Positions 46,212 through 57,341 are shown, counted from the stretch's first letter. The stretch: DNA of 64,000 nt from Macropodus opercularis (GCA_030770545.1 CM061096.1:14179501-14243500); one strand, 5' to 3'. Notes: generated by a model not told the origin, from the letters alone. Program-made: numbers and translations.

Positions 46212-46451
46212 TCTGTCGAGCACAGTAATAAACAGCAGAATCGTCTGTTTTCAGGCTGCTCATCTGCAGATACACCTGCTGTCTGCTGTCGTCTCTGGAG
46301 ATGGTGAACCGGCCTTGGACTGACTGAGCGTAATATGTGCTGGTGACATCGATAGTGGGACCCACTCCAGGCCTTTACCAGCAGCCTGTCTGACCCAGAC
46401 CATCCAGTGGCCACTGATTGTCAACCCACTGGCCTCAGTTTGTGGGATTCT
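46212..46451 (-). pseudogene. ighv: IGHV segment V44, family E, frameshifted and truncated
   Basis: Shares the V19 one-base deletion (near 46359) and the V24/V36 breakpoint (about 46451), plus its own further deletion in FR1 just before that breakpoint, which removes the first conserved Cys codon. No leader exon. RSS: CACAGTG 46205-46211, 23-bp spacer, ACAAAATCA 46173-46181. Perfect octamer of the captured promoter 46511-46518. Nothing else to 46902. Confidence 0.92.
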
Positions 46452-46941
46452 GCTCATAGAATATAAGACCAGGCAGCAGGACAGACGAGCACGGAGTTCA
46501 CATAGTGACGATTTGCATCAGGACCTCGTGTGGAGGAAGTGGCTGCTGGAGTAACAGTCCTTCATAACCTAATTAGAATAGCTGCATATTCATATAGTGT
46601 CACATCCATAGAACAACTGTGTCAAACAAACCTGAATATTCTGTGTTAACAAGTCATTTTACCATGAATATGTTATGTTTGATGATGTTGTTCACTTTCT
46701 ACAGGCAGAAACCTGATGCTTCTGTCAGAACAAAATAAGCAAATCAGGAAGATAATAAATGAGCAAACCAAGTGATGATGATGAAGCTGTTGAGTGTTTT
46801 TTATTATTTCTTATGTTAGAGATCATCGTCTGGTCTGAGGCACTGACAGCTTGACTGATGCTTAACTGCCTCCTACTGGTTTTAGTGAAAACAACCTCTG
46901 GAGGTTTTTGTTAAGCCTCTGTGTTGACTTTAACCACTGTG

Positions 46942-47397
46942 AGTGTTTGGCACAGTAATACACAGCAGAGTCCTCTGGCCTCAGGTTGGACAGTTTCAGG
47001 TACGTCATGCTGTTGCTGTTGTCTCTGGTGATTTCTATCCGTCCTTGTACGGTGCTGGCATAGACTGTTCTACTTGCATCGCTATAAACACGTCCCATCC
47101 ATTCCAGTCCTTTTCCTGCAGGTTGTCTGATCCAGTGCATGCTGCAGCAGCTAAATGTGAATCCAGATCCCCTGCAGGACAGACTGAGGGTCTCTCCAGG
47201 CTTCTTCACTACTGGAGTGGAAGGAATGGACTCCATGCTCTGAGCTGAACAACCTGACGACATGAAAACACAGAGCAAAGACAGACAATGTGGAAAGTGT
47301 TGTGACGCTTCAGTCGTGTCAGGTAAAACAGCACCAAGCAGGAGAACCTACATGTCAGACAGAGAGCAGCCAGCAGAAGAGTCAGCGTGTTCTTCAT
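46942..47397 (-). CDS. ighv: IGHV segment V45, family C, CC in CDR1
   Basis: Leader exon 47397-47352 (MKNTLTLLLAALCLT); V exon 47244-46942. CDR1 FTFSCCSMHW with adjacent cysteines; CDR2 RVYSDASRTVYAS; YYCAKHSQ. RSS: CACAGTG 46935-46941, 23-bp spacer, ACAAAAACC 46903-46911. Perfect octamer 47481-47488. Copy of V25 with flanks. Confidence 0.93.
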
Positions 47398-47659
47398 CCT
47401 GAGGCTGGAGATGTGAGCTCTGACGCTGCTCGTAGAATATAAGACCAGGCAGCAGGACAGACTCACTGCTCAGAATGAAGATTTGCATCAGGACCTCGTG
47501 TGGAGGAAGTGGCTGCTGGAGTAACAGCGTGTTCTAGTTTAGCCACACTCTGCTCCTGTGTTTTTGTTTTTAATGAGGCCTTTTCATTGGAACTATACAA
47601 ATCCCAAGTGGTAGTTGTGGGACATCAGCTGCAGAGCGTTTTCTACAGCTGCTTCATTA

Positions 47660-47765
47660 ACCAGAGAATCTTCAGCTGTCAGACAGATACAGCAGATCGC
47701 TGCTGTTGTCTGGACTGAGGGTAGTAAGTGCTGCCACCAGTATCCACAGCTCAGCCTGTGACTTG
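47660..47765 (-). pseudogene. Decayed IGHV relic, second copy
   Basis: Near-identical copy of the relic at 27095-27201, inside the same duplicated block. It keeps FR3, CDR2 and FR1 pieces and lacks FR2, CDR1, leader and RSS. The surrounding 47498-48167 holds nothing else callable. Confidence 0.6.
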
Positions 47766-48206
47766 TGCTCTGTTAAGGCTTTTTATAAGGAAATGGTTAA
47801 GATCAACGTCTACATTCAGCAGAACAGACAAAATGAACCACATCTGAAAACGTCTCCCTCATACTCACCATGAAAACCTAACGATGGTTTCATGAGAAGT
47901 AAAGTGTTTATTTTGGCAGCGTGTGTAAGGTCACATGGAAAGTCCATCATTCATTCATTTATTTATAAAAGAAACTGTGAACAAGTGTTGTAATAACTTC
48001 CATTAAAGTGATTCATATGAACATTGAATTGTTGTGTAAGTCATCACGTGTTGCATTGTGTTAGTAGTATAACGTGAAGTGGGCCTTGCATGTAATTCAT
48101 TCATTAGTTCTCCTGGTGTGAGGCTCCTCCTCTGGTGGATCCATGCTACTAATGTTTGGCTCTGAGGGGTTTTTGTTCATCTCTACTGATGGTTTGTGTC
48201 ACTGTG

Positions 48207-48621
48207 ACTCTCTGGCACAGTAATAAACAGCAGAGTCTTCAGGCTGAAGGTTCTGTCCGTTTAGAGTCGCTGTGTTTCTGGAGGAGTCAACATCGATACT
48301 GAATTTGCTCTTCAGTGAGTCTTTGTAGTGAGAGCCTCCAGTGTATTTCATCCCAATCCACTCCAGTCCTTTCCCTGCAGGTTGTCTGATCCAAGCTGTG
48401 TAGTAGTCACCCACAGAGTAAGAGACCTGACAGGTGATGGTCAGACGTTGACCTGGCTGCACAGTCACAGAGTCTGGCTGAGTCAGCGTTTCACACTTCA
48501 CACCTGTGGAGAAAACGTGTGTTAGTGTGAACAGTCAGTGTGTTGTGCTCATACTGTCAGTGTCTCAGTGAGACTCACAGGATCCAGCAGCCAGCAGCAG
48601 CAGCAGAGCTACAGAGAACAT
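48207..48621 (-). CDS. ighv: IGHV segment V46, family B, the most distal V
   Basis: Leader exon 48621-48579 (MFSVALLLLLAAGS); V exon 48503-48207. CDR1 YSVGDYYTAW; CDR2 MKYTGGSHYKD; YYCARESQ. RSS: CACAGTG 48200-48206, 23-bp spacer, ACAAAAACC 48168-48176. Octamer variant ATGCAAAG 48716-48723. Shared V-flank sequence ends just after the octamer (about 48725), and no further V-like sequence follows, so this appears to be the 5' edge of the IGH locus. Confidence 0.93.
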
Positions 48622-48724
48622 GGTTGGTGTTGGAGGTGATCTGATGGAGCTTCTCTGCTTCTGCTGCAGCTCATGTGATGCCACGTCTTTATAGAGACTC
48701 AGAGGAGGAGGCTCACTTTGCATA

Positions 48725-50607
48725 ACGAACAGCAGGATTGATTGATCATCGTGACTGATGGAATTTCATTGACTCTAGTAATATTCTGTTGATGCTGACA
48801 TACAGTAAATTACCATTGTTGTGTCAAACTTTGTTTAACAATTTTGTTTGCAATAACAAGTGCAATAATAATATAACAGGATGTTTTGTTAAATAATAAC
48901 CCATAACGCAGGAAGTCAGAAGCCACAACCTCAGCTGGTGCTTCCTCTGTGAATACGACGTGAGCAGGCTCAGATCTCCGTCTGCCCTCTGCTGGTGGTT
49001 GGTAAAAGAAGTGAAAGGAAACGGTCAGACTCAAACATAAGGATAAATAAAAGTCATGATAAACATAAAGTACATGTTTGTAGAAGTTTTGCAGCATGTA
49101 TATGCTCACAAGGTGAACTGAGCTCTGAGTTTCATGATAAACCTCTGTCGTTGTGGATCCAGTGTCCAGTCGTCACCAATCACAAAGAACCTTTACAGAA
49201 AGAAATAAGCAAATGTCTTCTGAAAAAAGAAAATCTGCAACAAAACACTGAAGATTATCACCTTCATGAGAGGAAAATTAGATGTCAATGATAAAGTCAA
49301 GATTTTAGTCTTTATTATATTTGCACTTTTTGTTTGTTTGCATCAGACTGAAATTGAAGTTAATCGTCAGTGGAACCTGCTCATTAGCTGCATAACATAA
49401 TTAAATTTCCCAGTTTCTTCTCCCAGTTGTTGTTACATGTGAAACGTGCTTCTCCAAGCTTCTATTAAATGTCTATAAGTTATTATATGTAACACGTAAA
49501 ATATTTCAGCTGGTGAACGTGATCCGTCTGTATGTTGCGTATAGTATATGCTGTGTATTAATGCCGTTATATAATAAGATATGAAAGTGATTTCATGGCA
49601 TCTGTTATCTGGCATCATGGGCAGAATGTCAGATTATGCTCAACATGTTTACATACACACTCAAACCAAAATTATATTTGAATAAAAGGCATCACTTAGA
49701 ACTTTTAGGTCATCAAATTTGTCTTTTTCTTTTTTATTTATTTTACTTGCAGTTTTCTCGATTAACAAATAAATTATGTTTGTAAATTTTACAGAACCTA
49801 CAGTTTTTCAAATCATGTACAGTTGCATAATAATCTTATGTATATGTTGTCATTTATGGAGATCCTGCATCGTAAGGACCTGCAGTTATGATCAATAACA
49901 ATCAGATCAGTGTCGCACAGGGATTGACTCTTCTGACAGATCCATCCATTTAGATTATTTTGGATTACCATCAAAATCTATATGAATAAAACAATATGTT
50001 TCAAAGCTGGTGATACATGTTATGCGCTGGCATGTGGGTCTCAATCCGTCTGACACCGGACTGCGTCCATCTGTTGTATTCTGTCTTGTCATAGCAGCTT
50101 TACCCAACCGGTCGTTTGCTCTCTGGAAGCACGCGAAAAAATGGATGACGTCAAAAATTAAATGAAGCACAGACGCATTTTATATGTGGTGTTTCTCCAC
50201 ATGAATTAGTGCTTTAATAAACATCACTGCACTTTTGGAATGCATGAAAAAAACAGGTTAATTATTCAGTATAATATATCATATTATATAATAAACACTG
50301 TGCGACTAGAAAAGTGCATTTACGGTACAAATTGTGTTTAACTCAACCAGGCGTCTGAATTTAAAAGAAACAAAGGAAACAAAAACAAGTTTCAAGTCTG
50401 ACACCTCTTATTACTGTAATGTGCTAAATGCATCACATTCACATGAATTTATTTGTTTAATTTGCTTTTTAACACAATATCAGTGTTTGACTGTGGCTAT
50501 GAAATTGGGTGTATGCACAGAGTTAAGCCTGTGTTTCTTTTCTAAACCAAAGCTGTGGAGTTAATCCATAAGAGACCACATCCCTCCACTCAGGCAAGCG
50601 CAGATGA

Positions 50608-50608
<1 letters not shown>
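48725..50608. other. Spacer between the IGHV array and cabp5
   Basis: About 1.9 kb of AT-rich, apparently single-copy DNA. I find no V-like sequence, RSS or convincing exon. Short frames on both strands (for example 48995-49291 plus and 49955-50170 minus) lack splice context and family resemblance. Any distal regulatory element here cannot be recognised by eye. Confidence 0.6.

Positions 50609-50649
<41 letters not shown>
50609..50649. repeat. CA microsatellite
   Basis: About 20 CA units, roughly 100 bp upstream of the cabp5 start codon, so within its promoter or 5' untranslated region. Probably length-polymorphic. Confidence 0.95.
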
Positions 50650-50651
<2 letters not shown>

Positions 50652-50751
50652 ATGTGCTCCGGCTGAAAAAGAAACGAAACGTTACCCAGCGCATGTAGTT
50701 TTATTTGCAGCCAAGAAATTCAAGGACGAAGGGATTCAACCGAGCCTCATA

Positions 50752-52761
50752 ATGAGCCTTAAACAAGCCTGCATCTTTCTCAGAGGAGGAACAAAGAGAG
50801 AAGTAAGTCAGACTGTTTACAACGAAGTTTAAGATTTGCTTGTAGTGAAGTATTTCAACATCTCTGGCTTCAGAGTAAAGTACATATTATATTTCTCATT
50901 GATTTACAGGACTCCATCTTTTTGTCCATCTGTTGATCATTCATGACACAAATGCTGCTTGTTATGGTCTTTACAGCAGATTATTTAGGCTGAGAAGAAC
51001 AGAAGAAGAGGAGTTGTCACATTCAAAGAGTTAAACCAAGACAATAACTCACACGTTAGAAATTGGTCAGCAACTGAAATTCACAGGAAATATTTGCTGA
51101 AGTTTAAAATCCAGCTGACGCTGGATGCTGTGTGTGGTCTGTTGTCAGTCAGGTGAGTTCGAAATGAGCGTTGATGAGGACAGAACAGACGACACAGACG
51201 CAGTTAGCCCGATCGTCATGTCAAAACATATTCACACATGTAAGAAGTGAACAGAAGTGTGTTTAGAGATTATCACAAATCCATATTCCCAGAATGTGCA
51301 GAAATACTTTGTACACTAATAGGGGTTAATCTGGAAGCGCCGGCTCTTTAATCCACGTTTCTACATGAACAGTGACACATGCAAAAGAAAAGCACTAACT
51401 TCTTATAACTGCAGCGTGTGATTGTTTTACAGGCCAGACGTCTAACACACGACGAGATTGAAGGTATTTACTGGTTCTTACGCTTTCACGCAAACATGTC
51501 TGTGCTGGTGCGTCTTTGACCTCTTTCTGCTCTCCAGAGTTACGCGAAGCCTTTGTGGAGTTTGACAAAGACAAGGACGGCTTCATAACCTGTAAAGACC
51601 TGGGGAACCTGATGAGGACCATGGGTTACATGCCAACTGAAATGGAGCTGATACAACTGGGCCAGAACATCAACATGAACTGTGAGTAATAAGAAATGAT
51701 GAAAGTCAACTATTAACAAACTGACCTGACTGGTGCCTGCATTAGGTATTTATGCAGGTTAATATTTAAAAGGCCCATTTATTGCCTCTGTAGCTAATAA
51801 ATATGCACTGTGAGCATCTCATAAGTGAAAAAATATCTTGCATGGCATCTTCAGCACTAGTGCAGTTCATCACAGGTCAACAAGGTGCAGGCGGTGACGA
51901 AATAGAAAGGGAAACACACAGTGAGAAACGAAGCTGGAGATTCTCAGTCATCCAGGTGAAGCTGTCTGAAAGCTGAGTCGTGGCAACGGGACTTCTTCTG
52001 TTTCAGTTTCAGGACATGTTTTGTTTTGCATGTTGTCTCCTGAGCCCCTGTTTGCATTTTTCTGTCAGGAATGAAACTAAGTGTGGAACCAACAACATCT
52101 GTGGCACCTTCCCTCCAAAATGATCAAACTTATATTTATATTTAAAAGTATAGAGACCTTTGATAAACACAGGGTTAGAGGGTCCACCAACGTGTTCCGT
52201 GCATCCAGATCCCTCTGTTGTCTGTTGAGACACGTGTTGTTTTAGTTTTCTTTCTTATTCTCCTCATCTGTTCTAACCTAACTCTAATCTCATTCTAGTG
52301 GGGGGGCGAGTGGACTTTGAGGATTTCGTGGACCTAATGACGCCCAAACTTCTGGCTGAAACTGCAGGAATGATTGGGTTGAAGGAACTCAAAGATGCTT
52401 TCAAAGAGGTGAGGTCTCCAGCACCTCTCCGTGTGCATGGCATAAACAAACAGCTGACAAAACAATCAGTGACGTTTTCTTCCGTCCCATTGGTTCAGTT
52501 TGATATAGATGGTGACGGTGCGATCACATCCGAGGAGCTGAGACACGCCATGGTCAAGTTATTAGGCGAACACACCAGCAAACGGGAAATTGAAGCCGTG
52601 GTCAAGGAAGCTGACGACAACGGAGACGGAACAGTCGACTTCGAGGGTGAGAAGCCAGTTGACAGCTTTATGGAACAGGACAGGACTCGTGCTGACGTAT
52701 GTAATGGTCTTTTTTGTCCATTCTCTCTGCAGAGTTTGTGAAAATGATGTCACAGAAATGA
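50752..52761 (+). CDS. cabp5: Calcium-binding protein 5 (CaBP family EF-hand protein)
   Basis: Neuronal calmodulin-like sensor; CaBP family members bind and tune voltage-gated calcium channels, and CaBP5 is known from retinal bipolar cells. Six coding exons: 50752-50802, 51433-51463, 51538-51681, 52299-52408, 52499-52646, 52733-52761, all with GT-AG introns and matching phases, giving 170 residues (mammalian CaBP5 is about 173). The N-terminus has ACIFLRGG, close to CaBP5. EF-hand loops: 1 DKDKDGFITCKD, 3 DIDGDGAITSEE, 4 DDNGDGTVDFEE; loop 2 (GQNINMNLGGRVD) has lost its acidic ligands, as is typical of CaBPs. It could be one of two fish paralogues. Intron 3 holds a retroelement relic. Confidence 0.9.
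51934..52008 (-). mobile_element. Relic of a Penelope-like element 3' end
   Basis: The stretch GATTCTCAGTCATCCAGGTG, followed by CTGTCTGAAAGCTGAGTC and TGGCAACGGGACTTCTTCTG, matches the reverse complement of the element 3' end at 13640-13725 with scattered mismatches. It lies in cabp5 intron 3 and contains no coding part. It is older than the copy in V12, judging by the divergence. Confidence 0.65.
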
Positions 52762-54912
52762 GGACAACAGAATGAACTGACTGCGAATGGATGCATTTCA
52801 ACTGAGTTTTATATTGAATAGTTTCTCCACCGTTTCCTGTCATTTGGAGCATCTAGTTTCACACAATCATTGTGAGTTTGTTAATTTTATAGGATCAAAT
52901 TGTATAATAATTGTAACATAAGTCAAATTGGCACTTAGATAGTCACAGCCTTGGTGGTGTATGGACATTAAGGAGGGGATTTCATGCATATCATAGGTTT
53001 GATGTTCTGGCCGTTTGTCGACCTCAGCGACACACTGAGGGAAGCAGAGAGTTCAAACCTAATGAGGCTTCAGCCACTAAGGGCTGATTAGCTGATTAGC
53101 TCCCAAATGGTGCAAACACATTATTCACAGCTGCTTTTTTATAACTAGTCTTATGACGAGTCCGTCCCTTCTCTGGAAACTGGATGTGGTCTCCAGGCTG
53201 CTGGGATCTGGGCACTGGAATGGATGTGATGTAAACTTAATTAATATTAATATTTCATTTCAATTAATGGCCGTGTCATTTTGTTACAGTTACAGTATTC
53301 AGCTCTAAGTCCAGATGCTTGCCCCAGAAATGACAGCTGTCAAAATTTCCTCACTGGGTTCCATTAAATCAGTTCGTTACATAACAGCACGAGTGAACAA
53401 AGAGAGTTAGCCGTCGATTTGGTTCCGCAAGCACTTTAATACTTTGCTGCAGATGATTCTGAATGAGTGGCTGAGAGAAACGACCCCTACGGCAGCTGCT
53501 TGCTTCCTATTAAGGCCCATCAATCGACATTCACCCATTGGTTGCAGGCGGTGACGTCCGCTCTCCCTGATCAGGCTGATGATGATCTCTAGGTAGCTTT
53601 TCCTTCCAGAGGAGAGCGATCAATCACCTGAAAACGTTCAGCACGGACTCAGTGGCTTCAGTCAAGGCTGCAGTTACATTATTTTGATGTGACTGCAGCC
53701 TTGACCCCGGCGGAAAAAACATCCGTCCCACGACTGACACCTGCGGAACGTGAGCTCAACAGGCCCACGTGTCCTCTGCTGTCGCACCTTCGCCTCCCGC
53801 TCGCTCACCAGGGAGCAGCGGCTGCCTGCCATCTGTTTAGAGTTTCCTCATCAGCTATATCCAGTGTTTTCTGTGTGTTTGCCTGGTACTCAGCTCTCTG
53901 CCGACTGTATGTCAAAGCAATTTACGTGTTAGAAAATAAAACTCATTTCTCAGGTATTTCTGATTTGTCCTGTGTTTTTTTTGAAAGAGGAAAATGTCTG
54001 TGATGACTTCAGGGACCTGACACAAACATAGTACATCATTTTTTACTTTTTAGTGAGTCTAAAACCACATAAAACCCAGTGTGAGTAGATATAAATACTG
54101 GATTTACTAAACTGAGGAAGGAAATTATTATAATAATAAAATAATATGAACATACTATCAAATATATTTGTAACAAACATTAGAAAAACATTAATTTTCC
54201 AACCACTTTGTTCATTTGGCTGAAAATAATCTCCTCATCAAGTTGCTAAAGCTGTTATGTAACAAAGAACATTGTTGAAAGAGACAACAGCTATATTTGT
54301 CTTTTAAGAGAAAGTGCAGCAGATGCCAACACTGCTTTGAAACATCACCGTGACAGTGCAAGGTGCACAACCTTGACATGTGAGGATGAGGAGGACAGCT
54401 GAGCAAAACTGGGATTAGATTTAGCTTCCAGCTCTTAATGCTGAACTATGACACAAACACATGTGAATTATTGCAATATTTGCTTGAGTCTCACAGAGGT
54501 CACAGAACAAATGTCCATTACTGAATAATTCATATACTGTGAAATAATACATAAAACTATATTTACATATACTATCTCAGAAATAATCTGTCTCTCTGGG
54601 GGGATTAGTTCAGCCTCTGTAATCCTCATCATGGGACCCTCAGATGAACAGATGGCAGATAAGACAGAATCACTGCACTAATTCTCATAGTGACCAAAAA
54701 AGTAAGCAAAAAGAATATAGACACAAATACTGGAGCCTAATGAAACAGAGCATTGTCTGAATGATGCTTAAACTCATTAGAGTAATAATGCGCTCAAGTA
54801 AAAATAGCCAGATTATTTGCATATCATCAGCGATTCTCCGTGGACGTCGTGTGACATGTGCACGCTGTTACTTTAGAAATGAAAAAAAACATTCAGTGTT
54901 GAATGTTTCATT
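52762..54912. other. cabp5 to asphd1 interval
   Basis: Begins with the cabp5 3' untranslated region; I see no AATAAA close to the stop, and the first good one is at 53935-53940. A less AT-rich stretch at 53520-53860 carries a 104-codon plus-strand frame (53689-54003) with low-complexity Pro/Ala/Ser content and no family I recognise; it may be chance or conserved non-coding DNA. The rest is AT-rich with nothing callable. Confidence 0.5.
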
Positions 54913-54918
54913 TTTATT
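54913..54918 (-). terminator. Candidate asphd1 polyadenylation signal
   Basis: AATAAA on the minus strand, about 675 bp past the asphd1 stop codon. It is the best-placed signal I can see for this gene. Between it and the stop I see only presumed 3' untranslated sequence. Confidence 0.4.
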
Positions 54919-55591
54919 TGTATTTGAATTTCAAGAAAAGATGTCCAACTAAAAAAACTCAGATGTATATATGTGATACAATATGATACAATATGCAACC
55001 CGAAAAATATACAGATCGATTTATAGATAGAAACACACAAGCTTATGTCAAGGATTGTAATAAGAGTTAATAACCACAGTATGTACACGTTTATAGCATC
55101 TGTAACATCTAGCGTCCACATTGAAAAACAAAAATAAAAAGGCATTTTTCTGATTATCGTCTTTCACAGTTATTTGGTTGTATATAGGCAACGTATTTAC
55201 AGTATATTTGTAAAATAGGGTCCAGGCAGCCTCTTTCACATGCATCAGCTGCTGAACACAAAGTGCAACAACCATGACAGATACACACATGCACATATCA
55301 TTCACGAGTGTGATCAGATCTGCTCTGATCTTAGGTTTGATTTCTTTGTGCTGTTAGTTCAAAGTTTGCTGCCACGTTGTCCAACATCACCCTTAATAAT
55401 GCATTCGAGCGGCACTTCCTGATGTACGCCATAAATCTAATGCCGCCTGAAAGCTTGGCTAATGGCTTGTGAAGTTCTAGGGGCAGATTCACACAGTGAT
55501 TCTTCATCTGGAATGGGAAGCGTGACCCACAACATGCAGGGTTAAGGTAAGGCGTCCCTGTGTGTTGTATATCGGTAGTGCAGGAGCGAAT

Positions 55592-57341
55592 TCAGAGGTC
55601 AGGGCTGAACATGAAGTCCAGCGCTTGTCTCTCTGCCGCAGCCACGTTCGGATGCCACAGGTCCACGCTTAGAATGACTCGAGGTCCAGCATCCGGGGGG
55701 CCTTTAAACGCAAACACAAACAAAGCATGGACTGTATCGTAACCCAGCAAGAGCCAGAATGAGAAATTGAACAAACAAGCATCTTCAGTCAACTCCTTGG
55801 CTGATTCACTGACCCTTGTGGGAGATGGTGTGAAGGAACGAGTCATCGACCAGGAGGCAGTGTCCCTCAGACCAGCACTGGGGCTCCCCTCCCACCACCA
55901 GCTCACACTGGGGAGGAGTCTGCAGGCCTACAAGAGCGAGGTTACAGAATATTACGTTCTCACTGGGCTCGGAAGGCCGAGAGGATTAAAGCCAGACGGA
56001 TCACAGTGCAAAATGGGCTAAAGGGAAATGAACCTCAGCCATGACCCACAAAGTGCATGGTTATGCAATCGCAGTAACGTCTGGCACCAATACATTAGGT
56101 GCATCAGAACAGCAGAGCCACATTGTCCCTGCATCCTCTCACTCTCGTCACTGACGTTTACATGAAGCAGTTCAATCTCAGGAAGCTGCAAACTCAGTCA
56201 CTATTTATGAATCAGTTACTGCTGCATTCCAGTGGGAGTAGATAAATGCAAAACAGGCACAAACGCACCAAGATGACAGCGCAGACGTGCATTGGTTGGC
56301 CCGTATGAAGTCCCCAGCGCAGCTCCAGGACCCAGCAGCCAAAACCCCGCAGAACCCAACGAGTTGCTGCTTATAAACGTACGGAGAGAGAGAAGCGTCC
56401 GGTAGGTGCGCGGACACGAGCGACAGTTTCCTGCCACGCACACGCCTGCGTTGTACAGAGGAAACACTGCTTGGCCCTGAAGGACACAATGACCTGCAAT
56501 AAATATCAGGTATACAACTGAGTGAGGTCATATTCACTGTAAGAAGGAATGTTTTGCTCACCTTTGGTCCCAGATAGGTCCAGCCTTGCTTTGGGTCAAT
56601 CCCCCGCTGGTAAACAGCCTTGAATTCGTCTAAGATTACTGGGAAGCTGGCTTCTAAGACCTCAATGTCATGCCGGTGAGCATCACGTGGGAAGAAAGGA
56701 ACACTTGGGACGTCTGGCAGGAAGAAGAGATGAGGCTTCTGTATGGCCGAGTGGTCGTTTAGCTTGACCTGATGTGAGAGCAGTGAGAAATCAATGAGCA
56801 TGTCTCCACATTTCCCACATCCCTGATCTGACAAGTTGTTAGGATGGTTAATTTATACGCTCACACACAGAAATCTGAGCACAGTCACCTGCTCACGGAG
56901 GCCTTTGTGAATGCGGCCCATGCCCACCCAGCTGTAGCGTTTGGCATACTCCTGCAGTGCTGTGTACAGTTTCTTGGCTTCCGCAGACGCCTGGGCTGGG
57001 AACAGAGCATGACTCAGCACCGGGGTGAGGTAGCCCTGTCCGTGCTCCTCATCCTCCTCTGTTTCCATGGAAATGAAGGGGCTAATTTGATCGCCCCGTG
57101 ACAACTTGGAGCGCGCGCTACACTTCGTTCCAGCACAGATACCGCCGCGGGACATCATGGACCTCCTCGAGCCGGACTTGAGTTTTCCGGCGTGTGTGTG
57201 CCCTGGGATGGGAAGGTCGGAGCCCACTCGGTAACAGTGCCACAGGAACAGGAGCAGGAGAGTCCACAGAAGGCCGCTCAGCGACTGGACGCCCACCTCC
57301 ACATATGGAGGATAGGCCAGAGTGTTCATGGACCAGTGCAT
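55592..57341 (-). CDS. asphd1: Aspartate beta-hydroxylase domain-containing protein 1
   Basis: Membrane protein related to the aspartyl/asparaginyl beta-hydroxylase ASPH. Five exons: 57341-56889, 56768-56562, 56476-56269, 55927-55814, 55701-55592, phases consistent, 363 residues. One hydrophobic segment (LLWTLLLLFLWHCY, about residues 23-36) suggests a type II anchor. Family marks: LQEYAKRYSWVGMGRIHKG, CRSCPRTYRTL, YGPTNARLRCHLG, CELVVGGEPQCW, DDSFLH, VDLWHPNVAAAERQALDF. The second iron-ligand His (DDSFLH) is kept; the first is Ser here (TSYGPTN, where ASPH has His two residues before GPTN), so activity is doubtful. Start ATG 57341 was chosen as the first clear one; 57329 is also possible. 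Human ASPHD1 also neighbours SEZ6L2, which supports ASPHD1 over ASPHD2. Confidence 0.88.

Noticed and set aside
20364..46414. 74-codon minus frame MATGWSGSDRLLV... at four places
   Set aside because: Out-of-frame reading caused by the shared deletion in family E pseudogenes.
5895..47248. Plus-strand frames of about 100 codons opposite family C V exons (MFGTVIHSRV... type)
   Set aside because: Shadow frames of real V exons on the other strand; the sequence is explained by the V coding strand.
1..48700. Regular repeats that might suggest a CRISPR-like or satellite array
   Set aside because: The repeated units are whole V segments of kilobase scale with introns and RSSs in a vertebrate locus.
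53689..54003. 104-codon plus frame between cabp5 and asphd1
   Set aside because: Low-complexity composition, no recognisable domain, no splice partners; not supported as a gene.
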